Below are positions 52,058 to 60,843 of a DNA stretch of 64,000 nucleotides, piece after piece. The DNA comes from Bacteroidota bacterium (lineage in GTDB: Bacteria > Bacteroidota > Bacteroidia > Bacteroidales > SKPS01), in the NCBI GenBank assembly GCA_022709695.1, contig JAKLII010000006.1:62001-126000 (forward strand), read 5' to 3'. Position 1 is the stretch's first letter. Every line of letters begins with the position of its first letter. A program made the translations under genes and the position numbers. The notes beneath the pieces were generated by a model. It was not told the DNA's origin and did no database searches. It saw only the letters and a program-made list of their open reading frames with translations.

Positions 52058-52075
52058 AACCTTTTCTGATAAAAA

Positions 52076-52107
52076 TTGCGGATCTACGGAAAAAGGTTGT
52101 ATCTTTG
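52076..52107 (+). promoter_or_regulatory. Promoter of tRNA-Pro
   Basis: TTG at 52076-52078 and TATCTTTG at 52100-52107, 21 bp apart, match the Bacteroidota consensus closely. The tRNA starts 25 bp downstream of the -7 element. Confidence 0.7.
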
Positions 52108-52131
52108 CAACCGGATTCCAGCAATCCGGAT

Positions 52132-52207
52132 CGGGGTGTAGCGCAGTTGGTAGCGTACTTGCATGGGGTGCAAGGGGTCGCAGGTTCAAGTCCTGCCACT
52201 CCGACCA
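52132..52207 (+). tRNA. tRNA-Pro (anticodon GGG)
   Basis: The cloverleaf has acceptor CGGGGTG / CACTCCG, D stem GCGC / GCGT and anticodon stem CTTGC / GCAAG with loop ATGGGGT, giving anticodon GGG at 52165-52167. The T arm is GCAGG / CCTGC with TTCAAGT. Discriminator A and an encoded CCA end the gene at 52207, unlike the tRNA-Val gene. Confidence 0.95.
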
Positions 52208-52212
52208 AAACA

Positions 52213-52237
52213 GAAGACCGGCACAATGCCGGTCTTC
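52213..52237. terminator. Bidirectional terminator between tRNA-Pro and DUF1573 gene
   Basis: A perfect 10-bp stem GAAGACCGGC / GCCGGTCTTC encloses loop ACAAT. Downstream on the plus strand is CTATTTT, and on the minus strand TGTTTTGG, so it can terminate both the tRNA and the convergent gene ending at 52238. Confidence 0.85.
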
Positions 52238-52633
52238 CTATTTTACTACAGTTCCTTTGATGGTCAGGGTAACCGTCGGAGATTTCGGGTCGTTACAGGT
52301 AACAACAACCGTTTTATTGAACAAGCCTGTTTTCTTTGTATTGTACACTACCCTGATCTTTCCCTGCTGGCCGGGAAGCACAGGCGCTTTGGGATAATCG
52401 GGCACTGTACATCCGCAGGATGCCTTTACCCCGGTGATCACCAGTGGAGCATCACCGGTGTTGGAAAATACAAACCAGCAGGTACCGTCGCTGTTCTTTT
52501 TGACGGTTCCATAATCATACAGCTGGCTTTCGAACACAATCCGGGGATCTGAGAGATTTTTGGTTTGTCCTTCCGGTGACATGCACATCAACAACCCCAG
52601 CAACACCTTTGGCAGAAAAGAGATCAGTTTCAT
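52238..52633 (-). CDS. DUF1573 domain protein, exported
   Basis: This 131-residue protein has a signal peptide (about 20 residues, MKLISFLPKVLLGLLMCMSPEG) and one DUF1573 Ig-like domain. Hallmarks are YDYGTVKKNSDGTCWFVFSNTGDAPLVI and the CGCTVPDYP motif. Such domains occur in many exported Bacteroidota proteins; their function is not known. It ends at the terminator hairpin and follows an outer-membrane-type protein gene (start at 53603) on the same strand. Confidence 0.85.
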   Translation of the reverse strand: MKLISFLPKVLLGLLMCMSPEGQTKNLSDPRIVFESQLYDYGTVKKNSDGTCWFVFSNTGDAPLVITGVKASCGCTVPDYPKAPVLPGQQGKIRVVYNTKKTGLFNKTVVVTCNDPKSPTVTLTIKGTVVK

Positions 52634-52640
52634 GTCCGTG

Positions 52641-53603
52641 TTATTTTTTTTGAAGAGAAAGGTCTCTCGACAGGTTCACCACCACTGCATAATCAGCACC
52701 CAGCTGCACCCCGTGGTAATACTGGTACAGCGGCTTTTCGTACATCAGCGATATATTCCAGGTTTCATTGATACTCAGGTTTATCTGGGGAGAAACCACG
52801 AACATACGGCCACCGGATGCGTCTACAATATTATCGTTTCGGATATTCTGATTCTTCGACTGATACCTTGCCTGCAGGATCAGTGTCCAGTCTTTCAGTG
52901 CACCCTGTCCGAAAACAAAATGGCGGGTGATAAAGGCGGCAGAATTAAAAATACTTCCAAACACATAGCCCTGAGGGTTTTCGAAATTTCTTTCGTAGCG
53001 GTTCACCCAGAAAAACCGTAAGGCCCTGAAGGAGTTCTCTTTGATCAGATAGGTCTGCAGGGTGATCCCGAAGGAGGATGTTGAGGGCTGGAGATCCACC
53101 GGCAGGGTTACGCCGTCAACACTCATCAGGGTTCTTGAAAACGGAATATTAACCCCGGCAGCGCCGGTGAACTCAAATCGCTGATCCTTATTCTGATAGA
53201 GAGCATATTTTATGCTCACCAAAGCCGTGGAAAGTCCATAACCCCTGAGTGATAGTTGAGACAGTCGGTACCGTTGGGTTTTGTTGTAATAATATCCCCC
53301 CTCGGCTTCAAGGCTCAGCCGTTTCGTAAGGCCATACCCAAGAAGCAGTCCCTGAAAATTGTAGTTGGCGCTGCTGAGGGTTCTGTTGTCCTCATGGTAA
53401 AGCTCGTCGCCCGAAAAATAGCGGGAGGCGAGATGGTAACGGTAGGTGGTCATCACTCTGAGGCCTTTTTTCTCCATAACCCCCAGGTTGCCGGAACCTC
53501 CTACAGGGTTGCCGGAGGAGGCAAAGCACTGGGCTTCTGCGTTTCCTGTGGCAAACAGAAAAGTTACAGGCAACAGGATTGATATCAGTAATCTATTCGA
53601 CAT
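52641..53603 (-). CDS. Outer-membrane beta-barrel protein, transporter-like
   Basis: This 320-residue protein starts with a signal peptide (MSNRLLISILLPVTFLFATGNAEAQ) and continues with alternating hydrophobic/polar strands rich in aromatic residues, such as YRLSQLSLRGYGLSTALVSI, WTLILQARYQ and YAVVVNLSRDLSL. This fits an outer-membrane barrel. The transported substrate, if any, is unknown. The start overlaps the end of the small lipoprotein gene at 53593 by 11 bp, so the two are probably co-translated, with the DUF1573 gene 7 bp downstream. Confidence 0.75.
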   Translation of the reverse strand: MSNRLLISILLPVTFLFATGNAEAQCFASSGNPVGGSGNLGVMEKKGLRVMTTYRYHLASRYFSGDELYHEDNRTLSSANYNFQGLLLGYGLTKRLSLEAEGGYYYNKTQRYRLSQLSLRGYGLSTALVSIKYALYQNKDQRFEFTGAAGVNIPFSRTLMSVDGVTLPVDLQPSTSSFGITLQTYLIKENSFRALRFFWVNRYERNFENPQGYVFGSIFNSAAFITRHFVFGQGALKDWTLILQARYQSKNQNIRNDNIVDASGGRMFVVSPQINLSINETWNISLMYEKPLYQYYHGVQLGADYAVVVNLSRDLSLQKK

Positions 53604-53946
53604 GTATCAGAATTGAACGGGTGATGGATACATTCTCTGCAGAGGCTGTGCAGGTGATGGTATTCTGGCCAATGGTGCAAAATGAAGCAAGGTATTGCAC
53701 CGAATCCCCTTTGCCGAGGATATCTCCCGCAGAGGCATCCCAGGCAAAGGTAACCCCTTTCCCCTCGTATACTGCCTTGATTCGGGCAATCTGCCCGATA
53801 TACAGGGAGTCGTTGTCGGCAGTGAGGCCCGAAAATGAAATCAGTTCAGAATCCTTCACCGGCTCAGGTTCATCCTTCCTGCAGCCCCAGAAAGCGGCTA
53901 CCGATATTCCGGTAAAGATGACCATGATTCCTATAAGTTGCTTCAT
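53593..53946 (-). CDS. Small putative lipoprotein with Ig-like domain
   Basis: This 117-residue protein starts at the ATG at 53946, because MKQLIGIMVIFTGISVAAFWGC forms a signal with a lipobox-like FWGC. Upstream in-frame ATGs (53982, 53967) would spoil the signal. The mature part (DNDSLYIGQIARIKAVYEG...FAWDASAGDILGKGD, then NTITCTASAENVSI) reads as one Ig/PKD-like domain. It overlaps the outer-membrane protein gene by 11 bp. A periplasmic or surface accessory role is inferred from position only. Confidence 0.7.
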   Translation of the reverse strand: MKQLIGIMVIFTGISVAAFWGCRKDEPEPVKDSELISFSGLTADNDSLYIGQIARIKAVYEGKGVTFAWDASAGDILGKGDSVQYLASFCTIGQNTITCTASAENVSITRSILIHVE

Positions 53947-53985
53947 GTATAGTGTGTTTGTTTTCATCACAAAATTAGTCAAATA

Positions 53986-55059
53986 CTATATCCTACAGTT
54001 CCTATAGTACTCCCATTCGTACATTTCCATCCATGGACGATACTTGAGCTTATACTTCTTTTTAAGGAGTTCATTTCGTTCTCCGGGGAAATTCTCCAAT
54101 GCAATAGTAATTGCCAATCTATGCCGTTTTCGTTTATCCCTCGATACCCCGGGACGTTTATTAAGGTATTTTTCCATGACCAGAAAAGATTCCTCAGACC
54201 CTAACTTTGTAAGATATGCATATATTTTTAAAAAATAGGATAAGTCAGTATCATCGCCAATATTCCATGCATCAATGATCTCTAAACTTTTACAAACGTT
54301 CTCAAAGTAATCAGGATTCGGGCACATCATTGCCATCCATAAACCGTCGGCCTGGTGGTTGTTACTTATTATCCAATCATTAATAAGTTGAATATCTGTA
54401 CCTATATTGAGTCTTGTAAGAGCCAGCATTGCATTTGAAGCAATAAAGCCCTCATTTTTAACAATTTCCAATAATCGGTTCCGGTCTGATAGTTGGGGCA
54501 CATAGCATCTGAGCATAACATCACGTACCGTATCTGATAAACTATTATCATTTAAGATCACACTATCTATGTATGTTTTCCGGACAAATTCCTTATTAAA
54601 AACAATAGTGCAGTGCTCATAGGTAGTGTAGTACAATAAAACTAAAAAGCTATTGAACGGTCTTGACATGGGGTAGAAATGCTGAGCAAAAACCGGCTCA
54701 TTATTATGGATATTAAGGATTAATAATCTTTCCAATTCCTGGACATCCAGATTATTGGCCATGATTGAGGCATAATAAATCGTAAAAAAGGTTGGATATT
54801 TGTCCAGATCAATCTTCTTTAAACAAGCATTATACTCCTCAGATAGCTGTTGATAACGTATGTGCTGACTGCGATAATCTTTGTCCATCCAAACTACATG
54901 TGTATCGAAAACTCTGCCTTCAAGTTCAAACTGTATGATACTGTCAATAAGTTCATTTGTTCTTACCATATAAGTGGAATCGCATTCCTGAGATAATCCA
55001 CTCCCTGAAAACATCAGAATTGTAAGGATGAATATCAATAATCTCAAATGCATTGCCAT
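53986..55059 (-). CDS. Exported protein of unknown function, A+T-rich gene
   Basis: This 357-residue protein has a signal peptide (MHLRLLIFILTILMFSGSGLSQ, from the first or third codon). The mature part is mainly helical, with repeated leucine-rich segments (NNLDVQELERLLILNIHNNEP, EIVKNEGFIASNAMLALTRLN). It has no known motif. The gene is clearly richer in A+T than its neighbours, suggesting recent acquisition. It is followed on the same strand by the small lipoprotein gene (starting 40 bp downstream). The function is unknown. Confidence 0.65.
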   Translation of the reverse strand: MAMHLRLLIFILTILMFSGSGLSQECDSTYMVRTNELIDSIIQFELEGRVFDTHVVWMDKDYRSQHIRYQQLSEEYNACLKKIDLDKYPTFFTIYYASIMANNLDVQELERLLILNIHNNEPVFAQHFYPMSRPFNSFLVLLYYTTYEHCTIVFNKEFVRKTYIDSVILNDNSLSDTVRDVMLRCYVPQLSDRNRLLEIVKNEGFIASNAMLALTRLNIGTDIQLINDWIISNNHQADGLWMAMMCPNPDYFENVCKSLEIIDAWNIGDDTDLSYFLKIYAYLTKLGSEESFLVMEKYLNKRPGVSRDKRKRHRLAITIALENFPGERNELLKKKYKLKYRPWMEMYEWEYYRNCRI

Positions 55060-55440
55060 CAGGTTTATCTGTAAAAGGTCTTTTAGATTCTCTTTATCAT
55101 CTAGGATTTCGGAAAAACTCCATCAGATCTTGCTCAAACTCTAACTGTCCCCTGTTGCATCACCTCACCCCCCAACCCCCTCTCCTGAAGGAGAGGGGGA
55201 GTATAAACATCCAACCTCCTGTGCTATAATAATATCACCCCGCAAGCGGGGTTTAAACTCAACTTCCTAAACTCCCTCAACCTCCTCAGCTATAATAATA
55301 TCACCCCGCAAGCGGGGTTTAAGCTATAATTATATCACCCCGCAAGCGGGGTTTATACGCAACCTATAATTTCTATCTCCAGACTTCCAACTCATAACTC
55401 CTAACTCATAATTAATAATTAACAACTAACCATTAACAAT
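55060..55440. repeat. Non-coding stretch with hairpins and three 33-bp repeats
   Basis: No gene is seen. Positions 55176-55199 form a palindrome with 11-bp arms CCCCCTCTCCT / AGGAGAGGGGG around GA. Three 33-bp direct repeats follow at 55223-55255, 55289-55321 and 55323-55355. Each starts GCTATAAT and contains the hairpin ACCCCGCAAGCGGGGT. The first gap is 33 bp and the second only 1 bp, so it does not have the regular structure of a CRISPR array. The stretch lies between same-strand genes. Confidence 0.8.
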
Positions 55441-56346
55441 TTAAGGTGCGTTTTTCAAACACCTCAGCGATCCCCCGTTGGTTTTGGTGGTATTGTTGTA
55501 GCGCCCCACTTTCGGGTCGGGGTCGCTGAGGCAGCGGCGAAGGGCCAGCAGCGTGTTGAAACTGTAGGTATTTGAGGTATACAGGTATTCAAAGGTACCG
55601 TTGTTGTAGAAATATCCGCCATCGTACCGAACACCGGTAAGGTTGGCATTGAACCCTGAGGTTCCCCCCTGCTTCAGTTTTGTCCCTTCGTCTGTTCCGC
55701 GCCAGGTATTCATCAGATTGGCAACTCCCGGATCCATGCCCAAAAATATCTCGAGGCTCAACAACGACTGGTCGGTGGGAACGTGCCATCCTTTGGGACA
55801 GATTCCCTGGGATGCGGGCGCATTGCTGTAGTCCATGAGCTCATCCCATTGATAGAGCGCACCATGGATATTGCAGTTGTTTGTATCGTTGTCGAAGCAA
55901 TATTTCTCGATGACGGAATCGTTGGTCATGGTTTGTGCGCCCGGGACCATCACGCCCACATTCATATTCTTCCCCATCCAGCACTGGCTGCCAATGAGTA
56001 CGGTTGGATACTGCCGGCCGTCGCGGTAATCGGTGATGGTATCGCCGCACACAAATTTCCTGACGGCCTGTGCCGGCGAATAGACGGGCTGACAGGTGCC
56101 TGACAGGATTTTTGCGCGGTACCAGGTCAGGGAGTCAGGGGGTGGAAAGCTTACTGAGTCAAAGGTCCATCCGGGCTCATCCGCCCAGTTGATCTGATCG
56201 CCTGATGACTGCCACTGCACGGAACCATGTGTTACCCCTGCGGTGACGAGCACTACTGAATCGCCTGTATATACAATGTGCACCTGGGCTGACACCAGCA
56301 CCGGCACCATAGCCAGAAAGGCCAGAATGACTGCTGCCTTTTTCAT
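55441..56346 (-). CDS. FISUMP-domain exported protein
   Basis: This 301-residue protein has a signal peptide (MKKAAVILAFLAMVPVLVSAQ) and a C-terminal domain of the Fibrobacter succinogenes major paralogous (FISUMP) type. The signature is DYRDGRQYPTVLIGSQCWMG followed by NIHGALYQWDELM and CPKGWHVPTDQ, ending with a GGSLRCLK strand. The ATG at 56346 overlaps the stop of the upstream T9SS gene (ATGA); the frame to 56607 is not used. The residues between signal and domain (VQWQSSGDQINWADE) look Ig-like. It is secreted or surface-exposed; the function is unknown. Confidence 0.85.
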   Translation of the reverse strand: MKKAAVILAFLAMVPVLVSAQVHIVYTGDSVVLVTAGVTHGSVQWQSSGDQINWADEPGWTFDSVSFPPPDSLTWYRAKILSGTCQPVYSPAQAVRKFVCGDTITDYRDGRQYPTVLIGSQCWMGKNMNVGVMVPGAQTMTNDSVIEKYCFDNDTNNCNIHGALYQWDELMDYSNAPASQGICPKGWHVPTDQSLLSLEIFLGMDPGVANLMNTWRGTDEGTKLKQGGTSGFNANLTGVRYDGGYFYNNGTFEYLYTSNTYSFNTLLALRRCLSDPDPKVGRYNNTTKTNGGSLRCLKNAP

Positions 56347-56969
56347 AGTACCAGCAGTTTTGTCCTGTAGACCGGGGAGGTATCTGCCACCAGCATGTAT
56401 AAACCCGGTGTGATGCCATGCCCGTTTAGGTCGATGGTGGTTTCGGATGCATTGAGGGCAGCTTGCAACATAAGCCTGCCATCGGTGCTGTACAGATGGA
56501 TGCCGGTGTTTCCTGCAAGACCCGGCCAGCGGATGACCAGCCGGCCATGAGACACAGGATTTGGTGAGATGACCCAGGGAACAGCATTGGAACCATCCTC
56601 CTGACAACCTGTGCCAACCGTTACATACGCTGTATCGACGGCAGTACAGAGGTTCTGATCAGTAACCGTAAGAGAAAAGATACGTGACGAATCGGCCACG
56701 AAGACAGGATTTGCTGCAAGGGGATCGTTCAATCCGGATGCAGGGACCCACAGGTAGGTGTACGGGGAGGTTCCTCCGTTGGCAGACTGGGGACCACCGA
56801 GTGTAACCTGCGTTCCTGGGTTGATACCGTGGTCGGGCCCCGCATCGGCTTGTAAAACAGCTGGCTGGGTTACCGCAAAGTTGATAAAATACTGTGCATT
56901 CAGTCCCACTGGCCGGAAAAGCACAAGGATGAACAGCAATACAAGGATGCACCTGAAGTGTTTCGTCAT
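56343..56969 (-). CDS. T9SS type A sorting-domain protein
   Basis: This 208-residue protein has a signal peptide (MTKHFRCILVLLFILVLFRPVG), a PKD-like segment (ADAGPDHGINPGTQVTLGG, then TYLWVPASG) and a C-terminal type IX secretion sorting domain (VISPNPVSHGRLVIRWPG, IHLYSTDGR, GLYMLVADT). It should be exported by the type IX system. The ATG at 56969 or 56972 fits the signal peptide and lies about 40 bp from a -7 element, while the frame to 57080 does not begin like a signal. It overlaps the FISUMP gene by 4 bp, so the two proteins may act together. Confidence 0.85.
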   Translation of the reverse strand: MTKHFRCILVLLFILVLFRPVGLNAQYFINFAVTQPAVLQADAGPDHGINPGTQVTLGGPQSANGGTSPYTYLWVPASGLNDPLAANPVFVADSSRIFSLTVTDQNLCTAVDTAYVTVGTGCQEDGSNAVPWVISPNPVSHGRLVIRWPGLAGNTGIHLYSTDGRLMLQAALNASETTIDLNGHGITPGLYMLVADTSPVYRTKLLVL

Positions 56970-57009
56970 CATGGACACCATTCTGTTTAACCTCACAGAA
57001 TCTCCCCTA

Positions 57010-57017
57010 CAAATATA
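57010..57017 (-). promoter_or_regulatory. -7 element of the T9SS/FISUMP operon
   Basis: The minus strand reads TATATTTG (TAnnTTTG), about 40 bp upstream of the start at 56969. Confidence 0.5.
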
Positions 57018-57095
57018 GAGGATTCCATAATGCGAAAATGTACAATACCGAATTGCGGTTACCGGTACCCGGCACCGCAATTCAGGAAAACAGGA

Positions 57096-57641
57096 TCATG
57101 CACCGAAAGTTTTCTGGTACAGGATGATGCTTTCGGTGATGATGTTGTAGGCATCTTCCCTGCCAAGGAAATGTTCAACCCGTACCTCCTTCTGTTCCAG
57201 CTTTGTATAGTCTTCGAAGAAGCGCTGGATCTCCCGGGTGGTATGGGGTGGCAGTTGTTCGATATCGGTCATGTGGTTCACCGACACATCGTCTTTTGCC
57301 ACTGCAATGATTTTATCGTCAGCCTCCCCGTTATCGATCATCCGCATCACCCCAATCACGGTGGCTTCAACAATACAAAGCGGCGGAAAATCAATCTGGG
57401 ACAGAATCAAAATATCCAGCGGATCTCCGTCATCGCAGAACGTTCTGGGAATGAACCCGTAGTTACCCGGATACCGGACAGAGGAGAACAGCACCCGGTC
57501 GAGCCGCAGCAACCCGCTTTCCTTGTCGAGTTCATACTTGCCTTTGGCGCCTGTAGGAATTTCCACAATGCCCGTAACGACGCGGGGGGCATTTTTGCCG
57601 CTTGAAATGGTGTGCCAGGGATTGAACATACTTTTTTTCAT
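57096..57641 (-). CDS. ppa: Inorganic pyrophosphatase (soluble, family I)
   Basis: This 181-residue cytoplasmic enzyme hydrolyses pyrophosphate to phosphate, pulling biosynthetic reactions forward. The metal-binding signature is DDGDPLDILIL, with further motifs VVTGIVEIPTGAKGKYELD, YPGNYGFIP and DDKIIAVAKDD. Length and order are normal for family I. It begins 15 bp after the membrane pyrophosphatase gene on the same strand, so both enzymes for the same substrate are probably in one transcript. Confidence 0.95.
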   Translation of the reverse strand: MKKSMFNPWHTISSGKNAPRVVTGIVEIPTGAKGKYELDKESGLLRLDRVLFSSVRYPGNYGFIPRTFCDDGDPLDILILSQIDFPPLCIVEATVIGVMRMIDNGEADDKIIAVAKDDVSVNHMTDIEQLPPHTTREIQRFFEDYTKLEQKEVRVEHFLGREDAYNIITESIILYQKTFGA

Positions 57642-57656
57642 TGATATGGTAAAGGA

Positions 57657-59846
57657 TTAGAATGCAGTAGCGGCGAGAACGAGGGCAACAATCGACACCA
57701 GTTTGAGCAGGATATTGAGCGAGGGGCCGGAGGTGTCCTTGAGGGGATCTCCCACCGTATCACCCACCACAGCTGCCTTATGGGCCTCTGAACCCTTTTT
57801 ATAGGTCACACCCTTGTGTGTAAATCCACTTTCGATCAGTTTTTTGGCGTTGTCCCATGACCCACCGGCGTTTGACTGGAAAATGGCCAGCAAAACCCCT
57901 GAAACCGTAACACCCACCAGGAGGCCTCCCAGCGCTTCTGCCCCAAGCCACAGACCCGTAATCACGGGGAAGGCGACAGCCAGCACCCCGGGCAGAATCA
58001 TCCGTTTCAGGGCGGCCTGGGTGGAGATCGTAACACATTTACCGTATTCGGGTGAGCCATCGGCCTCATTCATCACCTGCAGGTCTTCAGGAGACCAGTC
58101 CTTCATAGGCTTCTGATCATTCTTCTTCATCACGGCAAGGGCCTTTTTCAGGGGCTCAATCGTATTAAACTGGCGGCGAACTTCTTCGATCATCCTGAGG
58201 GCTGCATCGCTTACGGCCTTGATGGTGAGGGCAGAAAACACATACGGAAGCAATGCCCCGACAAACAGGGTTGAGATCACCACCGCCTGTGAAACATCAA
58301 TTTCTGTGATCTTGGCGGCGGTCATGTAAGCGCCAAACAGGGCCAGGGCAGTCAGGGCGGCAGAGCCAATGGCAAAGCCTTTTCCGATGGCAGCCGTAGT
58401 ATTGCCGACCGCGTCGAGTTTATCGGTTTTTTCACGGACTTCAGAGGGGAGTTCCGACATTTCGGCAATTCCGCCGGCATTGTCAGAGATCGGGCCATAC
58501 GCATCAACAGACAACTGGATGCCAAGATTCGACAGCATCCCCACAGCCGCAAGGGCAATTCCGTAGAGGCCGCTGAGGTCGAAAACGATCATGATGGAGG
58601 CGGCGATGGTAACAATGGGAATAATGGTGGAAAGCATGCCAATACCAAGGCCTGAGATGATGTTGGTAGCACTGCCGGAGGTGGACTGTTTGGCAATGAT
58701 ACGGACCGGCAGAAAATTGAGGCCGGTAAAATATTCGGTGGAGTAGCCTATAATGAGTCCGGCTACCAGGCCGATAATGGTAGAGAGGAAAACGTTGAAG
58801 GAGGTGATGGTTCTTTCAATCCCTCCGTACAGAAGGTCATTGAACACTATTTCGGAAGGAAGCATCCAGGTAATCAGAAACCAGGAGAGCACCACCATAA
58901 CCACGGCAGAGATAAGCTGACCAATATTGAGCGCAGCAGCGGGATTGCCACCCTCTTTCACCCGTACGAAGAAAGTACCAATAATTGAAGAGAGGATACC
59001 GGCAGCAGCCAGAAACATGGGCAGAATCACCGGGGAAAGGCCACCGAAGGCATCGTTGCCTGCGGCAAGCATCATAGAGACCCCCAGGACCATGGCAGCC
59101 ACGATGGAACTTACATACGATTCAAAAAGGTCGGCTCCCATCCCGGCAACATCCCCCACATTATCTCCCACATTATCGGCAACGGTGGCCGGATTGAGCG
59201 GATGATCCTCAGGGATTCCCGATTCGACTTTACCTACCAGGTCGGCTCCCACATCGGCAGCTTTGGTGAAGATTCCTCCACCCACCCTGGAGAAAAGGGC
59301 GATGGTGCTGGCTCCGAAGGAAAATCCTGTGATCACGGAAAGAATCCGGCCTACCAGGTCGGGTGTGTCTGTTCCAAAAATCTCTGCATAGAGGATAAAC
59401 AGTGCCCCAAGGCCCAGCATTCCCAAACCTACTACGGCCATTCCCATTACACTGCCTCCGGTGAAGGCAACCTTGAGGGCACGGTTGAGGCTGAAGCGGG
59501 CAGCATTGGCAGTTCGCACATTGGCTCTGGTTGCAATGCGCAATCCTATAAAACCGGCGAGTGCTGAGCTGGCGGACCCTAGCACAAAGGAGAGGGCCAC
59601 CAGTGGAGATGAGGTCTCAGGATCAGCCACAAATACCAGCACCAGGGTGATAAAAACCACAAATATGGCCAGAATCCTGTACTCGGCCTTGATAAAAGCC
59701 ATGGCTCCATCGGATATGAATCCGGCAATTTTGCGCATTTTTTCGTTCCCTGCATCCTGTTTGCTGATCCAGGAAGACCGGGCCGCCGTAAATACCAGTG
59801 CAAATACACCTATCAGCGGAACAAGGTAAATCATCCATCCGTTCAT
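57657..59846 (-). CDS. hppA: Membrane-bound ion-translocating pyrophosphatase (K+-dependent type)
   Basis: This 729-residue protein has about 16 membrane segments and couples pyrophosphate hydrolysis to Na+ and/or H+ export. The substrate site includes DVGADLVGKVE (198-208) and DNVGDNVGDVAG. In GNTTAAIGKG (481-490) alanine stands where K+-independent enzymes have lysine, which places it among the K+-dependent enzymes that include Na+ pumps. The end AAVVGDTVGDPLKDTSGPSLNILLKL is typical. It conserves energy from pyrophosphate in anaerobes. Linkage to ppa, which would waste that energy, is noteworthy. Confidence 0.95.
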   Translation of the reverse strand: MNGWMIYLVPLIGVFALVFTAARSSWISKQDAGNEKMRKIAGFISDGAMAFIKAEYRILAIFVVFITLVLVFVADPETSSPLVALSFVLGSASSALAGFIGLRIATRANVRTANAARFSLNRALKVAFTGGSVMGMAVVGLGMLGLGALFILYAEIFGTDTPDLVGRILSVITGFSFGASTIALFSRVGGGIFTKAADVGADLVGKVESGIPEDHPLNPATVADNVGDNVGDVAGMGADLFESYVSSIVAAMVLGVSMMLAAGNDAFGGLSPVILPMFLAAAGILSSIIGTFFVRVKEGGNPAAALNIGQLISAVVMVVLSWFLITWMLPSEIVFNDLLYGGIERTITSFNVFLSTIIGLVAGLIIGYSTEYFTGLNFLPVRIIAKQSTSGSATNIISGLGIGMLSTIIPIVTIAASIMIVFDLSGLYGIALAAVGMLSNLGIQLSVDAYGPISDNAGGIAEMSELPSEVREKTDKLDAVGNTTAAIGKGFAIGSAALTALALFGAYMTAAKITEIDVSQAVVISTLFVGALLPYVFSALTIKAVSDAALRMIEEVRRQFNTIEPLKKALAVMKKNDQKPMKDWSPEDLQVMNEADGSPEYGKCVTISTQAALKRMILPGVLAVAFPVITGLWLGAEALGGLLVGVTVSGVLLAIFQSNAGGSWDNAKKLIESGFTHKGVTYKKGSEAHKAAVVGDTVGDPLKDTSGPSLNILLKLVSIVALVLAATAF

Positions 59847-59869
59847 AAGCTTTTTGGTTTAGTTTGGTT

Positions 59870-59877
59870 TATATTTG
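59870..59877 (+). promoter_or_regulatory. -7 element upstream of DUF3078 gene
   Basis: TATATTTG (TAnnTTTG) lies 26 bp before the ATG at 59903. Confidence 0.5.
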
Positions 59878-59902
59878 CACTATAACATCAAACTATAACA
59901 AT

Positions 59903-60820
59903 ATGTTTACAAATAAACACATTTTTCGGCAATCAGTGCTTGTAGCACTGTTCATTGCGTTCAGTGGCATCTCCTTCTCCCAGGAAACGGCAAATCCCGA
60001 TACGGTCCCCGGGCCCTGGAAATATGGGGGCAGATCAGCTATAAACTTCAGCCAGGTGAGCTTTTCGAACTGGGCTGCAGGGGGCGAAAACTCCTATTCA
60101 CTGGCAGGTCTTGTACAATTATTCGGGACCTACAATAAAGGAAAGGCAAACTGGGCCAACACCCTCGATCTGGGGTACGGGGTCATCAAACAGGGTGAAC
60201 TGGGCATCAGAAAATCGGATGACAAGATTGATTTTATGAGCAAATTCGGATACGTGGCTATCAACCGCTGGTATTACAGCGGGATGCTCAATTTCAAAAC
60301 CCAGATGGACGTCGGTTACCAGTACGAAAAAGATGGCAGTAAAATCCGTATCTCCGACTTCATGGCCCCGGGGTACCTGCTCGGATCCCTGGGGATGGAA
60401 TACAAGTCGAAGGATGATAATTTCTATTGTCTTATCTCCCCTTTTACCGGTAAGTCAACGTTTGTGATGGACGACACCCTGTCAGATGCCGGTGCCTTCG
60501 GGGTGGATCCCGGAAAAACCTTCAGAATGGAATTCGGAGGGTTCGCAAAAATTGCCTGGAAGCGGGAGATTTTTACCAACGTGAACCTTGGAACCAAGCT
60601 CGATTTGTTCTCCAACTACCTCGAGAAACCCCAGAACATTGACGTGAGCCTGGAGATGATCCTGATGATGAAGGTGAATAAATTCCTGGTTACCAGCCTT
60701 ACCATGAATCTGTTGTATGATGACGATATCAACATCACCGGTAAAGACGGAACCATCGGGCCGAAGACCCAGTTCAAGGAAGTGCTGGCAATAGGATTGT
60801 CCTACAGTTTCGGGAATTAG
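59903..60820 (+). CDS. DUF3078 exported protein
   Basis: This 305-residue protein has a signal peptide (MFTNKHIFRQSVLVALFIAFSG) and a body typical of DUF3078, with NFSQVSFSNWAAGGENSYSLAGLV and many amphipathic strands ending LAIGLSYSFGN. It is probably an outer-membrane or periplasmic beta-rich protein. Its function is not known. The start at 59903 is set by the signal peptide; the longer frame (59864) would lie within the promoter. It converges on the acidic protein gene with only 23 bp between. Confidence 0.85.
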   Translation: MFTNKHIFRQSVLVALFIAFSGISFSQETANPDTVPGPWKYGGRSAINFSQVSFSNWAAGGENSYSLAGLVQLFGTYNKGKANWANTLDLGYGVIKQGELGIRKSDDKIDFMSKFGYVAINRWYYSGMLNFKTQMDVGYQYEKDGSKIRISDFMAPGYLLGSLGMEYKSKDDNFYCLISPFTGKSTFVMDDTLSDAGAFGVDPGKTFRMEFGGFAKIAWKREIFTNVNLGTKLDLFSNYLEKPQNIDVSLEMILMMKVNKFLVTSLTMNLLYDDDINITGKDGTIGPKTQFKEVLAIGLSYSFGN

Positions 60821-60843
60821 CTGACCACACGATTCAACCGGGA

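Noticed and set aside
55223-55355. Possible short CRISPR array (three 33-bp repeats, one 33-bp spacer)
   Set aside because: The second gap is one base, the units carry a terminator-like hairpin and A+T flanks, and no cas gene is in the window.
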